A DNA stretch of 64,000 nucleotides from contig OZ023210.1 of the NCBI GenBank assembly GCA_963995525.1, positions 3,396,086 through 3,460,085 on the forward strand, written 5' to 3'. This DNA is from Escarpia spicata (Eukaryota; Annelida; Polychaeta; Sabellida; Siboglinidae). The position numbers were made by a program, and so were the translations under genes. Positions within the stretch are counted from its first letter, which is position 1. Each line of letters starts with the position of its first letter. Under the pieces are notes generated by a model. It worked only from the letters and a program-made list of their open reading frames with translations, had not been told where the DNA came from and made no database searches. Below, piece after piece: positions 21,901 through 32,239 of the stretch.

Positions 21901-24900
21901 TCTGCCGATGTTGTGCGTACTGTTTTCGAGGAACTGGACTTGTGACCCACGCCAGGCCCATGTGACTGCATAATATGAGTGTTTTCGCGCTTTGGCTGTC
22001 TCTTCATCGGGAGTACGACAGACAAATTTGGCCACTCAACATGGGGGAACGCAGGAGTTATAGGATGCGTGTGTGAAGTATAAAATGGAAGAACTGGTGG
22101 TGACGTTAAAGAGAAGCTCTATAATCCATCCTGTCTCTGCCATTGTAACTAGTTCTTGTGAGGCTGCACTGCTGTTGGGTGGAGATTAATTACGTACAAA
22201 ATATGATCGTTTTTATCGTAATATGTTATATGATAAGTGATATTTTTACTTATTTCACAGTCAGTTTACCTTTTGTTTTCGTGACGTTTCGACTGCTCAT
22301 TCAATATCACTCATTTGAACCAACCAGTCTGATGAACCTCTTCACTCATGTTATATAATATGCATTATACTCTTGCCTATCCAAATGTGGATTTTTTAAC
22401 CACAATTTGAAAATATAATTTGACCATAAAAAAGCTTATCAAGATATTTACATGGTGGTGTTATATTTTGGTTTCACTTTGCTGCCTGTACTTATAGCTT
22501 AGTTTACCTCATAACTGGCGTAGTGAGTTGGGTGCTGATTTTAGAAAAGAAAAGGCAAGGTGTTGATTTCACCTGAACAAAATGAAACATTTAATTTCTC
22601 AGCTTGTGCATTTGCTGTCCCAGCTTTTTGTAGAATTGGATTATCATAAATGGAAGTGACCATAGTTCGCCATATGTTTATTAAGTGTGAGTTGTAGATA
22701 ACATGTTGGTGGTAATTGTTAGACTTGAAAGCCTCACACTATAAAATGACATCATCCTGTGGATTTTTAAATGCATGTGAAGAACGCTGTTACTATGGTG
22801 ACAAAATATAAGCGATTTATGCGCAGGTGCTTATTATAAATTTTGCGACTCGAGAGAGTTGGATGAGATGACGACCTGTGAATATGATAATACTTCCAGG
22901 TTGCTGAGGCGACATTGCAAAGTGCAAACATCCGGCGACAAGACCCGGTCTTGTTAACATGTTTGGCCGGCACATAATGGCGATTATCACAGAGGGTGAG
23001 ACAGTGATGTAAGAGGGGGTCTATATATATATATATATAGGGCGTATTTATGTTGCCCACAAGCCCAGCGATGTGATAACTCAGAGAGACTGTAGACATA
23101 GGAAAGAGGGTATAGCACTGTTGAGGTGTGAGCCTGTCTCGTCATGTCGTGTTCGACGTGCCATAGTCGACATACCTGGAAGTTCATCAGAACCTCGTCT
23201 TTCTCGCAATGATGGATGCCGGACAAATAGCTTCATTGCCTTGCTGGGACTTGATCAGGCAGCTGTGTCACCCTTTGATCTACGCAATGTATATAGACAA
23301 GCACGTGTATGTCATTCATTTGCAGTCTTTTTTGTTGGAGAATACAGCTTGCTGAGTAAATGTTTGTGGGTGTTTGGTTGCTTTGTTGATTGCCTAAGCA
23401 TAAATAAATAACATTAGTGATAACAAATAACATGGTTTACCAAACGTTTTACTTACTAAGATTTGTACATAGTGGCTATTATTAAGTACAGCTTAACTAC
23501 AATCAAACAAATTTGATGTGGTACAAACCTGACCAAGGTTTCTTTTTTTAGTAATAAAATAACCATGGAATTACTTATTTCGTATATTGAGTCTGTGATT
23601 TCCGTACACAAATTGTAAACAAAAGTGTTCTATACAAAATAGCAAACAAATTCTTACATATAACAATGTTTCTATGACTGTAAGTGATCATGCAACATGT
23701 AATACTGTAGAAATATTCTTGCTATAACCTACTGATACATGATTTGTAGACATGCGCACGTCGCCAAACGATTGCTTTAAACATAATCACCAGTAGATTT
23801 GGCCTGGCTTTCTCTATTGTGTCTGTTGCAGGGCACAGGCCCCATCTTGCCTTCCTTATGTGACTGTTGGGTCCCCACCCTTTGTTAATCCAACCGGCTT
23901 CTAGAGAACATTCGTTGATGTGTTGAAAAGCCCTGTTTGATCCACAAAATTAACTGGTCTGGGTAAAGGCTAAACTCACAGGATTAGAATTACTTATGTT
24001 AATCCTCGCAGGATTAGCATTTAGATTACAATCCCGTTTAATTATGTCACAAAAATATAGGGATTCTTGTGTAATGATTTGGGAGATTACTGGCAATAAG
24101 AACAAGAGCAATGGGCCTATTAAATATGTAAATTAAAAAAGTGTAAACATGGTTGAAGTGAACAACAGGAATGGTTCCAAGAAGATGTTATTTTACTAAA
24201 ATAAATTTAACTAAATCTAGTTGATAGTGATGAGTAATTGCATGCGTGGTTTAACGTGTTAGAACTCTTCTGTTTAGTGGAGATAAGATTATAGCACGTC
24301 CTGCATCAGCAGTTAATACTGGGTATATGCCTGGGGGCCTCTGTAAATAGCAACAAATTGTTCACACTAGGTAATTGTGGGTCCTTTGTCATCTTTTTAC
24401 TGACATGTTGATGGTGTGGACAGGATTTTGATTTAGTAGTAAAAAACGTAACTTGTTTGGGTTTGTTAGTAAGAATAATTGCTATTTTTTCTGGAGGGCC
24501 CATGTCTGTTGTCATGACACACAAAACAGAAACTGAAACTGAATTTGTGTCTGCAGGGAAATAGCCAATACGTTAACAATATTGACGTTTAAAACTACTA
24601 GTACTTTGCATGACTAGATGAAGCAGGTACTTAATTAAAATAAATCTTATATTTTAAAAGGGACTCCCTTGTTAGCGACATGTATTGCTATAATGGGAGT
24701 ATGTTCGACCTTTGTAGTTATGCTAATTATTTCAATTTGTATATTTATTATGATTGTAAAACACAATATATCTGTGCATCAGTTTGTGTTAACTAGCTGG
24801 CACAGACCACACTTTTTGAGCTTTGTGATTGGTCAATATTATGTTGGTGCACTTTGCACTGTGTTGACAAAATGACTCCAGGAATAGTGCCTCAGTCCGT

Positions 24901-25384
24901 AGTCTGGTCATGTTTTAAGGTGATAACGGGTCTTCAATTACCATGCAATGGAGGCAATGTCATGACGATATTGGTGTGGCGCTGTCTTTTATGAGCTAGC
25001 TGGTGAGAAATTATTAATTATCACAAAGTGATTGTATCGATTGTAGATCAGGTTTCCAAGAAGTGTCCTACCCTGGCTAGAGAGTGTAAAACGCATATTG
25101 TCATTGTGTTGTACAAAATTAATAATTTATTGTCCCGCGGGCTACGTGTTGTGAGAGTCAATACATGATTTAACATTTATAAATTGTAAAAAAATGCATA
25201 TTTGATGGGAGATAATGAAAGCACTTGTAATGGATTTTTATGTCAGTTGTAAATGCTTAAATTATGTATGAATCTAGTAAAATCACACATTATTTGAGCA
25301 CAAATAAGAAGACAGTGAAGTAGTTATACCTGGGCACGGTTTCAAAAAAGACTAATATGAGTTCATATGTATGAAATTTTCAGT
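19000..25384. other. Intronic stretch without recognised genes
   Basis: The stretch is mostly AT-rich and non-coding. A G-quadruplex-like run lies at 20792-20818 and a (TA)n tract at 23021-23039. A slightly more GC-rich patch at 21780-22040 carries overlapping open frames on both strands, none recognisable. No branch-site-like TTCCTTAAC followed by a WFERI-type reading frame, as expected for Cav3 exon 2, was seen. Confidence 0.45.
20792..20818 (+). other. G-quadruplex-forming motif
   Basis: Five runs of three G separated by one or two bases (GGGTGAGGGTGGGAGGGTGG and onward) satisfy the G3+N1-7 rule. Confidence 0.7.
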
Positions 25385-25404
25385 TTAGATTTAACAGGAT
25401 TTAA

Positions 25405-25440
25405 CAAGATTGCCGTCCAGTACTATAATCTCCAGACGGC
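25405..25440 (-). other. LINE 3' hairpin and tail, second copy
   Basis: On the minus strand TGCCGTCTGG pairs, with two G-T wobbles, with CTGGACGGCA. It is followed by ATCTTGTTAAATC and a second CTGTTAAATC. The loop and several stem bases differ from the first copy, but the fold is retained, which suggests that the structure matters. Confidence 0.65.
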
Positions 25441-26586
25441 ATGCGGACAAGGAAGCCTTTGACTTCCCCTTTGAAGCAGCAATTCCACATTGCTCCGACA
25501 CTTTCATGTCAGCTCCTAAGTCCTTTTCTTACAGTTTTACCTAATGTAGTATCCCCATTATGTATTCTTTGTTCACATTTCTATGTCCTAAGTGGATGCA
25601 TTTACACTTCCCAAAATTGAATAACATTTGCTATTTTTCAGACCATTTGACCAATTTGGCTATATCATCCTGTAAAGTGTGTTTATCTGCATCTGTTTTT
25701 AATTGTTCTGAACACTTTTGTATCATCTGCAGATTTCAGTACTTTGCTTGATACATCATCATCCAAATCATTTATATATATCAAGAATAATATAGGTCCC
25801 AACACCGACCCCTGTGGAACTCCACTCAAAACTGGTTTTCAATTTGAAATCTCCCCCTCTACTATTACATTCTGTCTTCTGTCTGTCAACCATGTTTGTA
25901 TCCAACTGATCACACCATCCCCTATACCATGGGCTTTTAGTTTAAGTAACAGTCTTTCATGTGGCACTTTATCAAATGCTTTCTGAAAATCTAAGTAGAC
26001 AACATCCACTGGTGACCCATCATCTACCCACTTTGTAATTTCTTCTAAAAACATAAGAGATGGGTCAAACAAGACGCAGCTTTTAGGACCTATGTTGAGA
26101 TTCATTTATTAATTTGTGTTTTACAAGGAATTCCACCATGTGGTATCTAATAAGCGTTTCTAATAATGTGTATAAAACTGATGTTAAGCTCACTGGTCTG
26201 TAATTTTTGTCTTGCTCCTTGATCTCTTTTAAATAATGGTGTAATGTTTGCTTCTTTCCATTCTAGTGGAATGATTCCCTCTTTAAGTGACAAGTTAAAG
26301 AATATAGCAAGTGGTGTACTCATTTGGTCTACAATTTCCTTAAGCAGTTTTGGTGGTATCCTCTCAACTCCAGGTGATTTGTTTTCTTTCATCATCTTAA
26401 TTTTCTTTGATATAATTTCAGGAGTAACAAACAACTGCCCTAATTGATTTGATTCATCCATCTCAAATTTATTAACGGGTAATGGCAGTGAACTTATATC
26501 TTCTGTGATAAACACTGAGCTGAAATACTCGTTCAGGGCATCTGCCATTTGAAACCCATCAGACATTATGTTTCCTGCACAGCCTT

Positions 26587-29553
26587 CTGATGGTCCCCCC
26601 TTACCTCGAATCTTCTGGTGGTCCCACCTTACCTCGAACCTTCTGGTGGTCCCCCCTTACCTCGAACCTTCTGGTGGTCTCACCTTACCTCGAACCTTCT
26701 GCTGCCTTCTGGTGGTCCCCCTTACCTCGAACCTTCTGCTGCCCTCTGGTGGTCCCCCCTTACCTCGAACTTTCTGGTGGTCCCCCCTTATCTCGAATCT
26801 TTTGGTGGTCCCACCTTACCTCGAACCTTCTGGTGGTCCCACCTCACCTCGAACCTTCTGCTGCCTTCTGGTGGTCCCCCCTTACCTCGAACCTTCTGCT
26901 GCCTTCTGGTGGTCCCCCCTTACCTCGAACCTTCTGCTGCCTTCTGGTGGTCCCCCTTTCCTCGAACCTTCTGCTGCCTTCTGGTGGTCCCCCTTACCTC
27001 AAACCTTCTGGTGGTCCCACCTTACCTCAAACCTGCTGCCTTCTGGTGGTCCCACCTCACCTCGAACCTTCTGCTGCTTTCTGGTGGTCCCCCCTTACCT
27101 CGAACCTTCTGCTGCCTTCTGGTGGTCCCACCTTACCTCGAACCTTCTGCTGCCTTCTGGTGGTCCCACCTTACCTCGCACCTTCTGCTGCCTTCTGGTG
27201 GTCCCACCTTACCTCGAACCTTCTGCTGCCTTCTGGTGGTCTCCTCTTACCTCGAACCTTCTGCTGCCCTCTGGTGGTCCCACCTTACTTCGAACCTTCT
27301 GCTGCCCTCTGGTGGTCTCCTCTTACCTCGAACCTTCTGCTGCCCTCTGGTGGTCCCACCTTACCTCGAACCTTCTGGTGGTCCCCCCTTACCTCGAACC
27401 TTCTGGTGGTCTCACCTTACCTCGAACCTTCTGCTGCCTTCTGGTGGTCCCCCTTACCTCGAACCTTCTGCTGCCCTCTGGTGGTCCCCCCTTACCTCGA
27501 ACTTTCTGGTGGTCCCCCCTTATCTCGAATCTTCTGGTGGTCCCACCTTACCTCGAACCTTCTGGTGGTCCCACCTCACCTCGAACCTTCTGCTGCCTTC
27601 TGGTGGTCCCCCCTTACCTCGAACCTTCTGCTGCCTTCTGGTGGTCCCCCCTTACCTCGAACCTTCTGCTGCCTTCTGGTGGTCCCCCTTTCCTCGAACC
27701 TTCTGCTGCCTTCTGGTGGTCCCCCTTACCTCAAACCTTCTGGTGGTCCCACCTTACCTTGAACCTTCTGTTGCCTTCTGGTGGTCGCACCTTACCTCAA
27801 ACCTGCTGCCTTCTGGTGGTCCCACCTCACCTCGAACCTTCTGCTGCTTTCTGGTGGTCCCCCCTTACCTCGAACCTTCTGCTGCCTTCTGGTGGTCCCA
27901 CCTTACCTCGAACCTTCTGCTGCCTTCTGGTGGTCCCACCTTACCTCGCACCTTCTGCTGCCTTCTGGTGGTCCCACCTTACCTCGAACCTTCTGCTGCC
28001 TTCTGGTGGTCTCCTCTTACCTCGAACCTTCTGCTGCTTTCTGGTGGTCCCCCCTTACCTCGAACCTTCTGCTGCCTTCTGGTGGTCTCCTCTTACCTCG
28101 AACCTTCTGCTGCCCTCTGGTGGTCCCACCTTACTTCGAACCTTCTGCTGCCCTCTGGTGGTCCCACCTTACCTCGAACCTTCTGCTGCCTTCTGGTGGT
28201 CCCACCTCACCTCGAACCTTCTGCTGCTTTCTGGTGGTCCCCCCTTACCTCGAACCTTCTGCTGCCTTCTGGTGGTCCCACCTTACCTCGAACCTTCTGC
28301 TGCCTTCTGGTGGTCCCACCTTACCTCGCACCTTCTGCTGCCTTCTGGTGGTCCCACCTTACCTCGAACCTTCTGCTGCCTTCTGGTGGTCTCCTCTTAC
28401 CTCGAACCTTCTGCTGCCCTCTGGTGGTCCCACCTTACTTCGAACCTTCTGCTGCCCTCTGGTGGTCTCCTCTTACCTCGAACCTTCTGCTGCCCTCTGG
28501 TGGTCCCACCTTACCTCGAACCTTCTGGTGGTCCCCCCTTACCTCGAACCTTCTGGTGGTCTCACCTTACCTCGAACCTTCTGCTGCCTTCTGGTGGTCC
28601 CCCTTACCTCGAACCTTCTGCTGCCCTCTGGTGGTCCCCCCTTACCTCGAACTTTCTGGTGGTCCCCCCTTATCTCGAATCTTCTGGTGGTCCCACCTTA
28701 CCTCGAACCTTCTGGTGGTCCCACCTCACCTCGAACCTTCTGCTGCCTTCTGGTGGTCCCCCCTTACCTCGAACCTTCTGCTGCCTTCTGGTGGTCCCCC
28801 CTTACCTCGAACCTTCTGCTGCCTTCTGGTGGTCCCCCTTTCCTCGAACCTTCTGCTGCCTTCTGGTGGTCCCCCTTACCTCAAACCTTCTGGTGGTCCC
28901 ACCTTACCTTGAACCTTCTGTTGCCTTCTGGTGGTCGCACCTTACCTCAAACCTGCTGCCTTCTGGTGGTCCCACCTCACCTCGAACCTTCTGCTGCTTT
29001 CTGGTGGTCCCCCCTTACCTCGAACCTTCTGCTGCCTTCTGGTGGTCCCACCTTACCTCGAACCTTCTGCTGCCTTCTGGTGGTCCCACCTTACCTCGCA
29101 CCTTCTGCTGCCTTCTGGTGGTCCCACCTTACCTCGAACCTTCTGCTGCCTTCTGGTGGTCTCCTCTTACCTCGAACCTTCTGCTGCTTTCTGGTGGTCC
29201 CCCCTTACCTCGAACCTTCTGCTGCCTTCTGGTGGTCTCCTCTTACCTCGAACCTTCTGCTGCCCTCTGGTGGTCCCACCTTACTTCGAACCTTCTGCTG
29301 CCCTCTGGTGGTCCCACCTTACCTCGAACCTTCTGCTGCCTTCTGGTGGTCCCACCTTACCTCGAACCTTCTGCTGCCTTCTGGTGGTCCCACCTTACCT
29401 CGAACCTTCTGCTGCCTTCTGGTGGTCCCCCCTTACCTCGAACCTTCTGGTGGTCTCACCTTACCTCGAACCTTCTGCTGCCCTCTGGTGGTCCCACCTT
29501 ACCTCGAACCTTCTGCTGCCCTCTGGTGGTCCCACCTTACCTCGAACCTTCTG
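26587..29553. repeat. 28/38-bp compound minisatellite derived from LINE coding sequence
   Basis: The array has on the order of 85 units. A 28-bp unit (plus strand CTTCTGGTGGTCCCACCTTA followed by CCTCGAAC) is interspersed with a 38-bp unit that carries an extra CTGCTGCCTT. On the minus strand the unit reads QKVRGKVGPPEG, which is the LINE segment QKVQDKVGPLED of the copy at 5985. The LINE frame resumes on both sides of the array. Large stop-free frames (up to about 1,000 codons in three plus-strand frames) are artefacts of the repeat. Blocks are duplicated at offsets of 732 and 1150 bp. Confidence 0.95.
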
Positions 29554-30186
29554 GTTACTCCTTACATAAGCATAGAAACTCTTGCTATCAATTTTTATAT
29601 CATTTGCCAATTTTTGCTCAAAAGTTCATTTGGATTTTCTAATTTTGGTTGTAGCTGGTCGAGGGCCTCTTTGTAGTTGTTATAGTCTTCTATATTTCCA
29701 GTGTTTCTGTAAACTCTCCACATAATTTGTTTGTAAGCACTCTTTCGTATAGCTTCTTTTGATAGGTGTTTCTTCCTAGATCGTTTCCCTTGTTTTTATA
29801 AGGGGAACAAATCTTTCAATAATGCCCTCAATCTCATCTTTCAAAATGAACATTCTGTTGTCTTGTTCTTCATTAAGTCCAATCTATGTGTGCCAAATAT
29901 TTTCTTATATGTTTATATTTGTCTTTGTTAAAGTTTCTCCTCCATAGCTTGTTACCATTTTCTCTGATTATGCTGTTATACTAAAATGGATCTGGTTATG
30001 ATCACTAGATCCCAAAGGTTCATGTATTTTAACATTATCAACTAATTCGTTTTGAGAAGAGAACACTAAATCCAACACATTCCCACCTCTGGTTGGTTCC
30101 AAAAAATGTTGGGTAAAGAAACAGTTTAGAAAATCAAGGTGATTAACTAAGAATCCATAACAGTTCCATCTAAAATTCACTTTATA

Positions 30187-30700
30187 ATGAACTATTGCCC
30201 AAAGTTAATAAATATAAATATCTTGGACATTTTATCCCTGAAGATCTCAGTGATGTTGATGATATGGCTAGGCAGTATTTATAAGAGAATTTATGCTCGG
30301 CGTAATGCCTTGATACAAAAATTCTATATGTGTACTGAAGACGTGAAATGTACTTTGTTGAAATCATACTGCACTTCATTACATACACGTCAGTTATGGT
30401 TTAATCATAAATCTGAATAAGAAAATTACGTGTAGCATACAATAATGTGTTCAGATTATTGTGCAATGAACCAAGGAATTGTAGTGCTAGTTATATGTTT
30501 GTGTCATGGGGCTTACCCTCCTGCAAAATGGTGTCGGGCAATGGAATATTACACAGTATTATGAATAGTGATGCATTATACACAACACCACTGGGTCATC
30601 ACTGGAGAAATATGCTGTATACTTATAGTTTCCAGTCATTATAGTCTAGTCTTTTATATGGATGTAATATTCCGGAATAAAGTTATTGAATTGAATTTAA
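30187..30700 (+). pseudogene. Decayed reverse-transcriptase C-terminal fragment of a different LINE lineage
   Basis: The plus strand reads VNKYKYLGHFIPEDLSDVDD, then YARRNALIQKFYMCTEDVKC, then LKSYCTSLHTRQLWF. After a frameshift it reads LRVAYNNVFRLLCNEPRNCS, ASYMFVSWGLPSC and TPLGHHWRNMLYTY. This is the post-catalytic region of a non-LTR reverse transcriptase (YLGH..., YARAN.L..KF..C...VK..L...YC..LYT..LW, VAYN...R.L...PR..SAS.MFV). An AT-rich tail with ATTGAATTGAA follows. It begins four bases after the truncated 5' end of the antisense LINE copy. Confidence 0.75.
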
Positions 30701-31169
30701 TTGAAATTAAAATTAATATCAATGATGAGGTTAAACTGCTCTTTAAGCAAAGGATCCATTATAAACAGTCAAAATTACCTGTTTACACACAGATCACTTT
30801 TCTTGGCCAGTTATCCTTCAAAATCAAATAAAAATGAGTAAGTTGCAAATAGCTATTGTTTACAACATATATTATGCAACAATACGTGCTTTATGTTTTG
30901 CAAAAAAAATGTAAAATTAAACTGTTAAAGCTGGAGAAATGTTTGAGTGGCAACAAATTAACTGAGAAAGTTCTCTGTAGTTTCTCAAATGGAATCGACT
31001 GTATTTGGTAGTGGCAGTGATCATTTTCATTATGTTGGTGACAACTGACAAGGGGCCAGATATAGTGACATGGGACATACCAAAAGTCTGAATAAATGTG
31101 TTCCTGGGTGGTGTTTTTGTTGCGGACTGCCAGTAATATCCACCGAGGGAGCGACATTTGGCACGTATT

Positions 31170-31281
31170 ACACCTGCAGTTGTCCATCTTGCAACCCAAA
31201 GGACGCAGCTTCAAGCAAATCTTCACGCTTTTGTATTGGCTTCCTGCTTCAGTTCATGAATTATTACTGAAGTTAATTTGA
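31170..31281 (+). pseudogene. Possible small LINE remnant (LHWLPV region)
   Basis: QIFTLLYWLPASVHELLLKL resembles the HITP.L..LHWLPV..RI.FKL stretch near the end of many LINE proteins. Only about 25 codons match, so this is a weak call. Confidence 0.3.
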
Positions 31282-31950
31282 AGTTAAACATGCATGTAAT
31301 ACATGAGGGAATCCCCTGCGTTATGGATGTGAAAAGGCTGCTTCTAGGAAACATGATTTAGTGGTGAATCTTTTGGCATTCGTGGAATATTTAATTGCTT
31401 GTAGTGAAAATGTTTTGAAGTGAAAGTGCAGAAACGCGTTTAATTGAAAGCGATGTTTAGGAGTCACTTTTTATGTCAGTTGTAGTGGACATTTACAGTT
31501 TGTCTTGTTCTTTATGATCAGAATTTATATCATGAGCTAAAATACTATATTTTCACCAAGTTTCATGTTTACAAAAACAAAGCTGAACTATTATTTAATT
31601 TAAATGACTCCAATATTGCAGCCAGCATCATGTGTATGATAAGTCTTATTTGGTGTGAGCATATCTTCGGTGCACAGTTCCTCTCCCCGGTGTCTCAATG
31701 AATCACGCAACCTGTTCCATAACAATATTTAATTGCCAGAATGATCTTCCAATTCGTCTGGTGTCGGTGCTTTCGGAGAATGTCATTGCTTGCTGTGACA
31801 ACGTGATCCACGCCTGGCATACATGGAGCAGTGGCATAGGAGGACTGGAGAGAGGCATTCTCTTGAGCTTACAGCTCGTCTCCTTCATGAGTCGTTTGTC
31901 TCACGACGGGATCAGAGTTAATCTGTTAATGTTCATATGCCTCACTGTGG
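31282..31950. other. Non-coding stretch
   Basis: No gene or repeat is recognised. A GC-richer patch at 31680-31940 holds open frames of 60-85 codons on both strands without recognisable motifs. Confidence 0.4.
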
Positions 31951-31954
31951 AGTG

Positions 31955-32235
31955 AAGGGCAGTGGTCAGTGTGAGGTGGTTGGTGCGAGATTGTTGGTAC
32001 GAGATGATCGGTGCGAGGTGGTCCGTGGGAGGTGCGAGGTGATTGGTGCGGGGTGGGCAGTGCGGGGTGGTCGGTGCAGTGAGGTCCATACGGGGTGGTC
32101 CTTGTGAGGTGGTAGGTGTGAGGTGGTCGGTGCGGGATGGTCCACGTGGGATGGTTGGTGCGGTGTGGTCCGTATGGTGTGGTCCGTACGGGGTGGTCCA
32201 TGTTGGGTGGGCAGTGCGGGATGGGCGGTGTGGTC
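31955..32235. repeat. G-rich degenerate minisatellite (GGTGGTCNGTGCG-like)
   Basis: A unit of roughly 13-16 bp built from GGTGGTC or GATGGTC followed by GTGCG or CGTACG is repeated about 18 times with heavy divergence. It creates Thr/Pro/His-rich open frames on the minus strand that are repeat artefacts. Confidence 0.85.
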
Positions 32236-32239
32236 CTTA

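Larger units (their letters stand above)
25385..30183 (-). mobile_element. Second copy of the CR1/L2-like LINE, antisense, internally deleted and interrupted by a minisatellite
   Basis: Read on the minus strand from 30183 downward, the copy starts inside the endonuclease domain (FLEPTRGGNVLDLVFSS, then LGSSDHNQIHFSI, the SDH catalytic motif). It continues through the linker (KRSRKKHLSKEAIRKSAYKQ) to SKSFYAYVRSNQKV, where a 2.97-kb tandem array begins. After the array it resumes at GNIMSDGFQMADALNEYFSS and runs through NKSPGVERIPPKLL, a frameshift near 26200, [23 protein letters not shown] and a mutated SADD in place of FADD. It then reaches MKVSEQCGIAASKG and jumps directly to the 3' UTR. The roughly 560 bp that encode the C-terminus in the first copy are missing. 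Several stops and frameshifts make it non-functional. The 3' end has the family hairpin and the GTTAAATC tail. Confidence 0.9.

Noticed and set aside
25560..25986. Plus-strand open frames of 63 and 80 codons
   Set aside because: They are shadows of the antisense LINE reverse-transcriptase frame.
26568..29676. Plus-strand open frames of 212 to 1024 codons, rich in Leu, Pro, Ser and Trp
   Set aside because: They lie entirely within the 28/38-bp minisatellite, are open in three frames at once and are antisense to LINE coding sequence. They are artefacts of a stop-free repeat unit.
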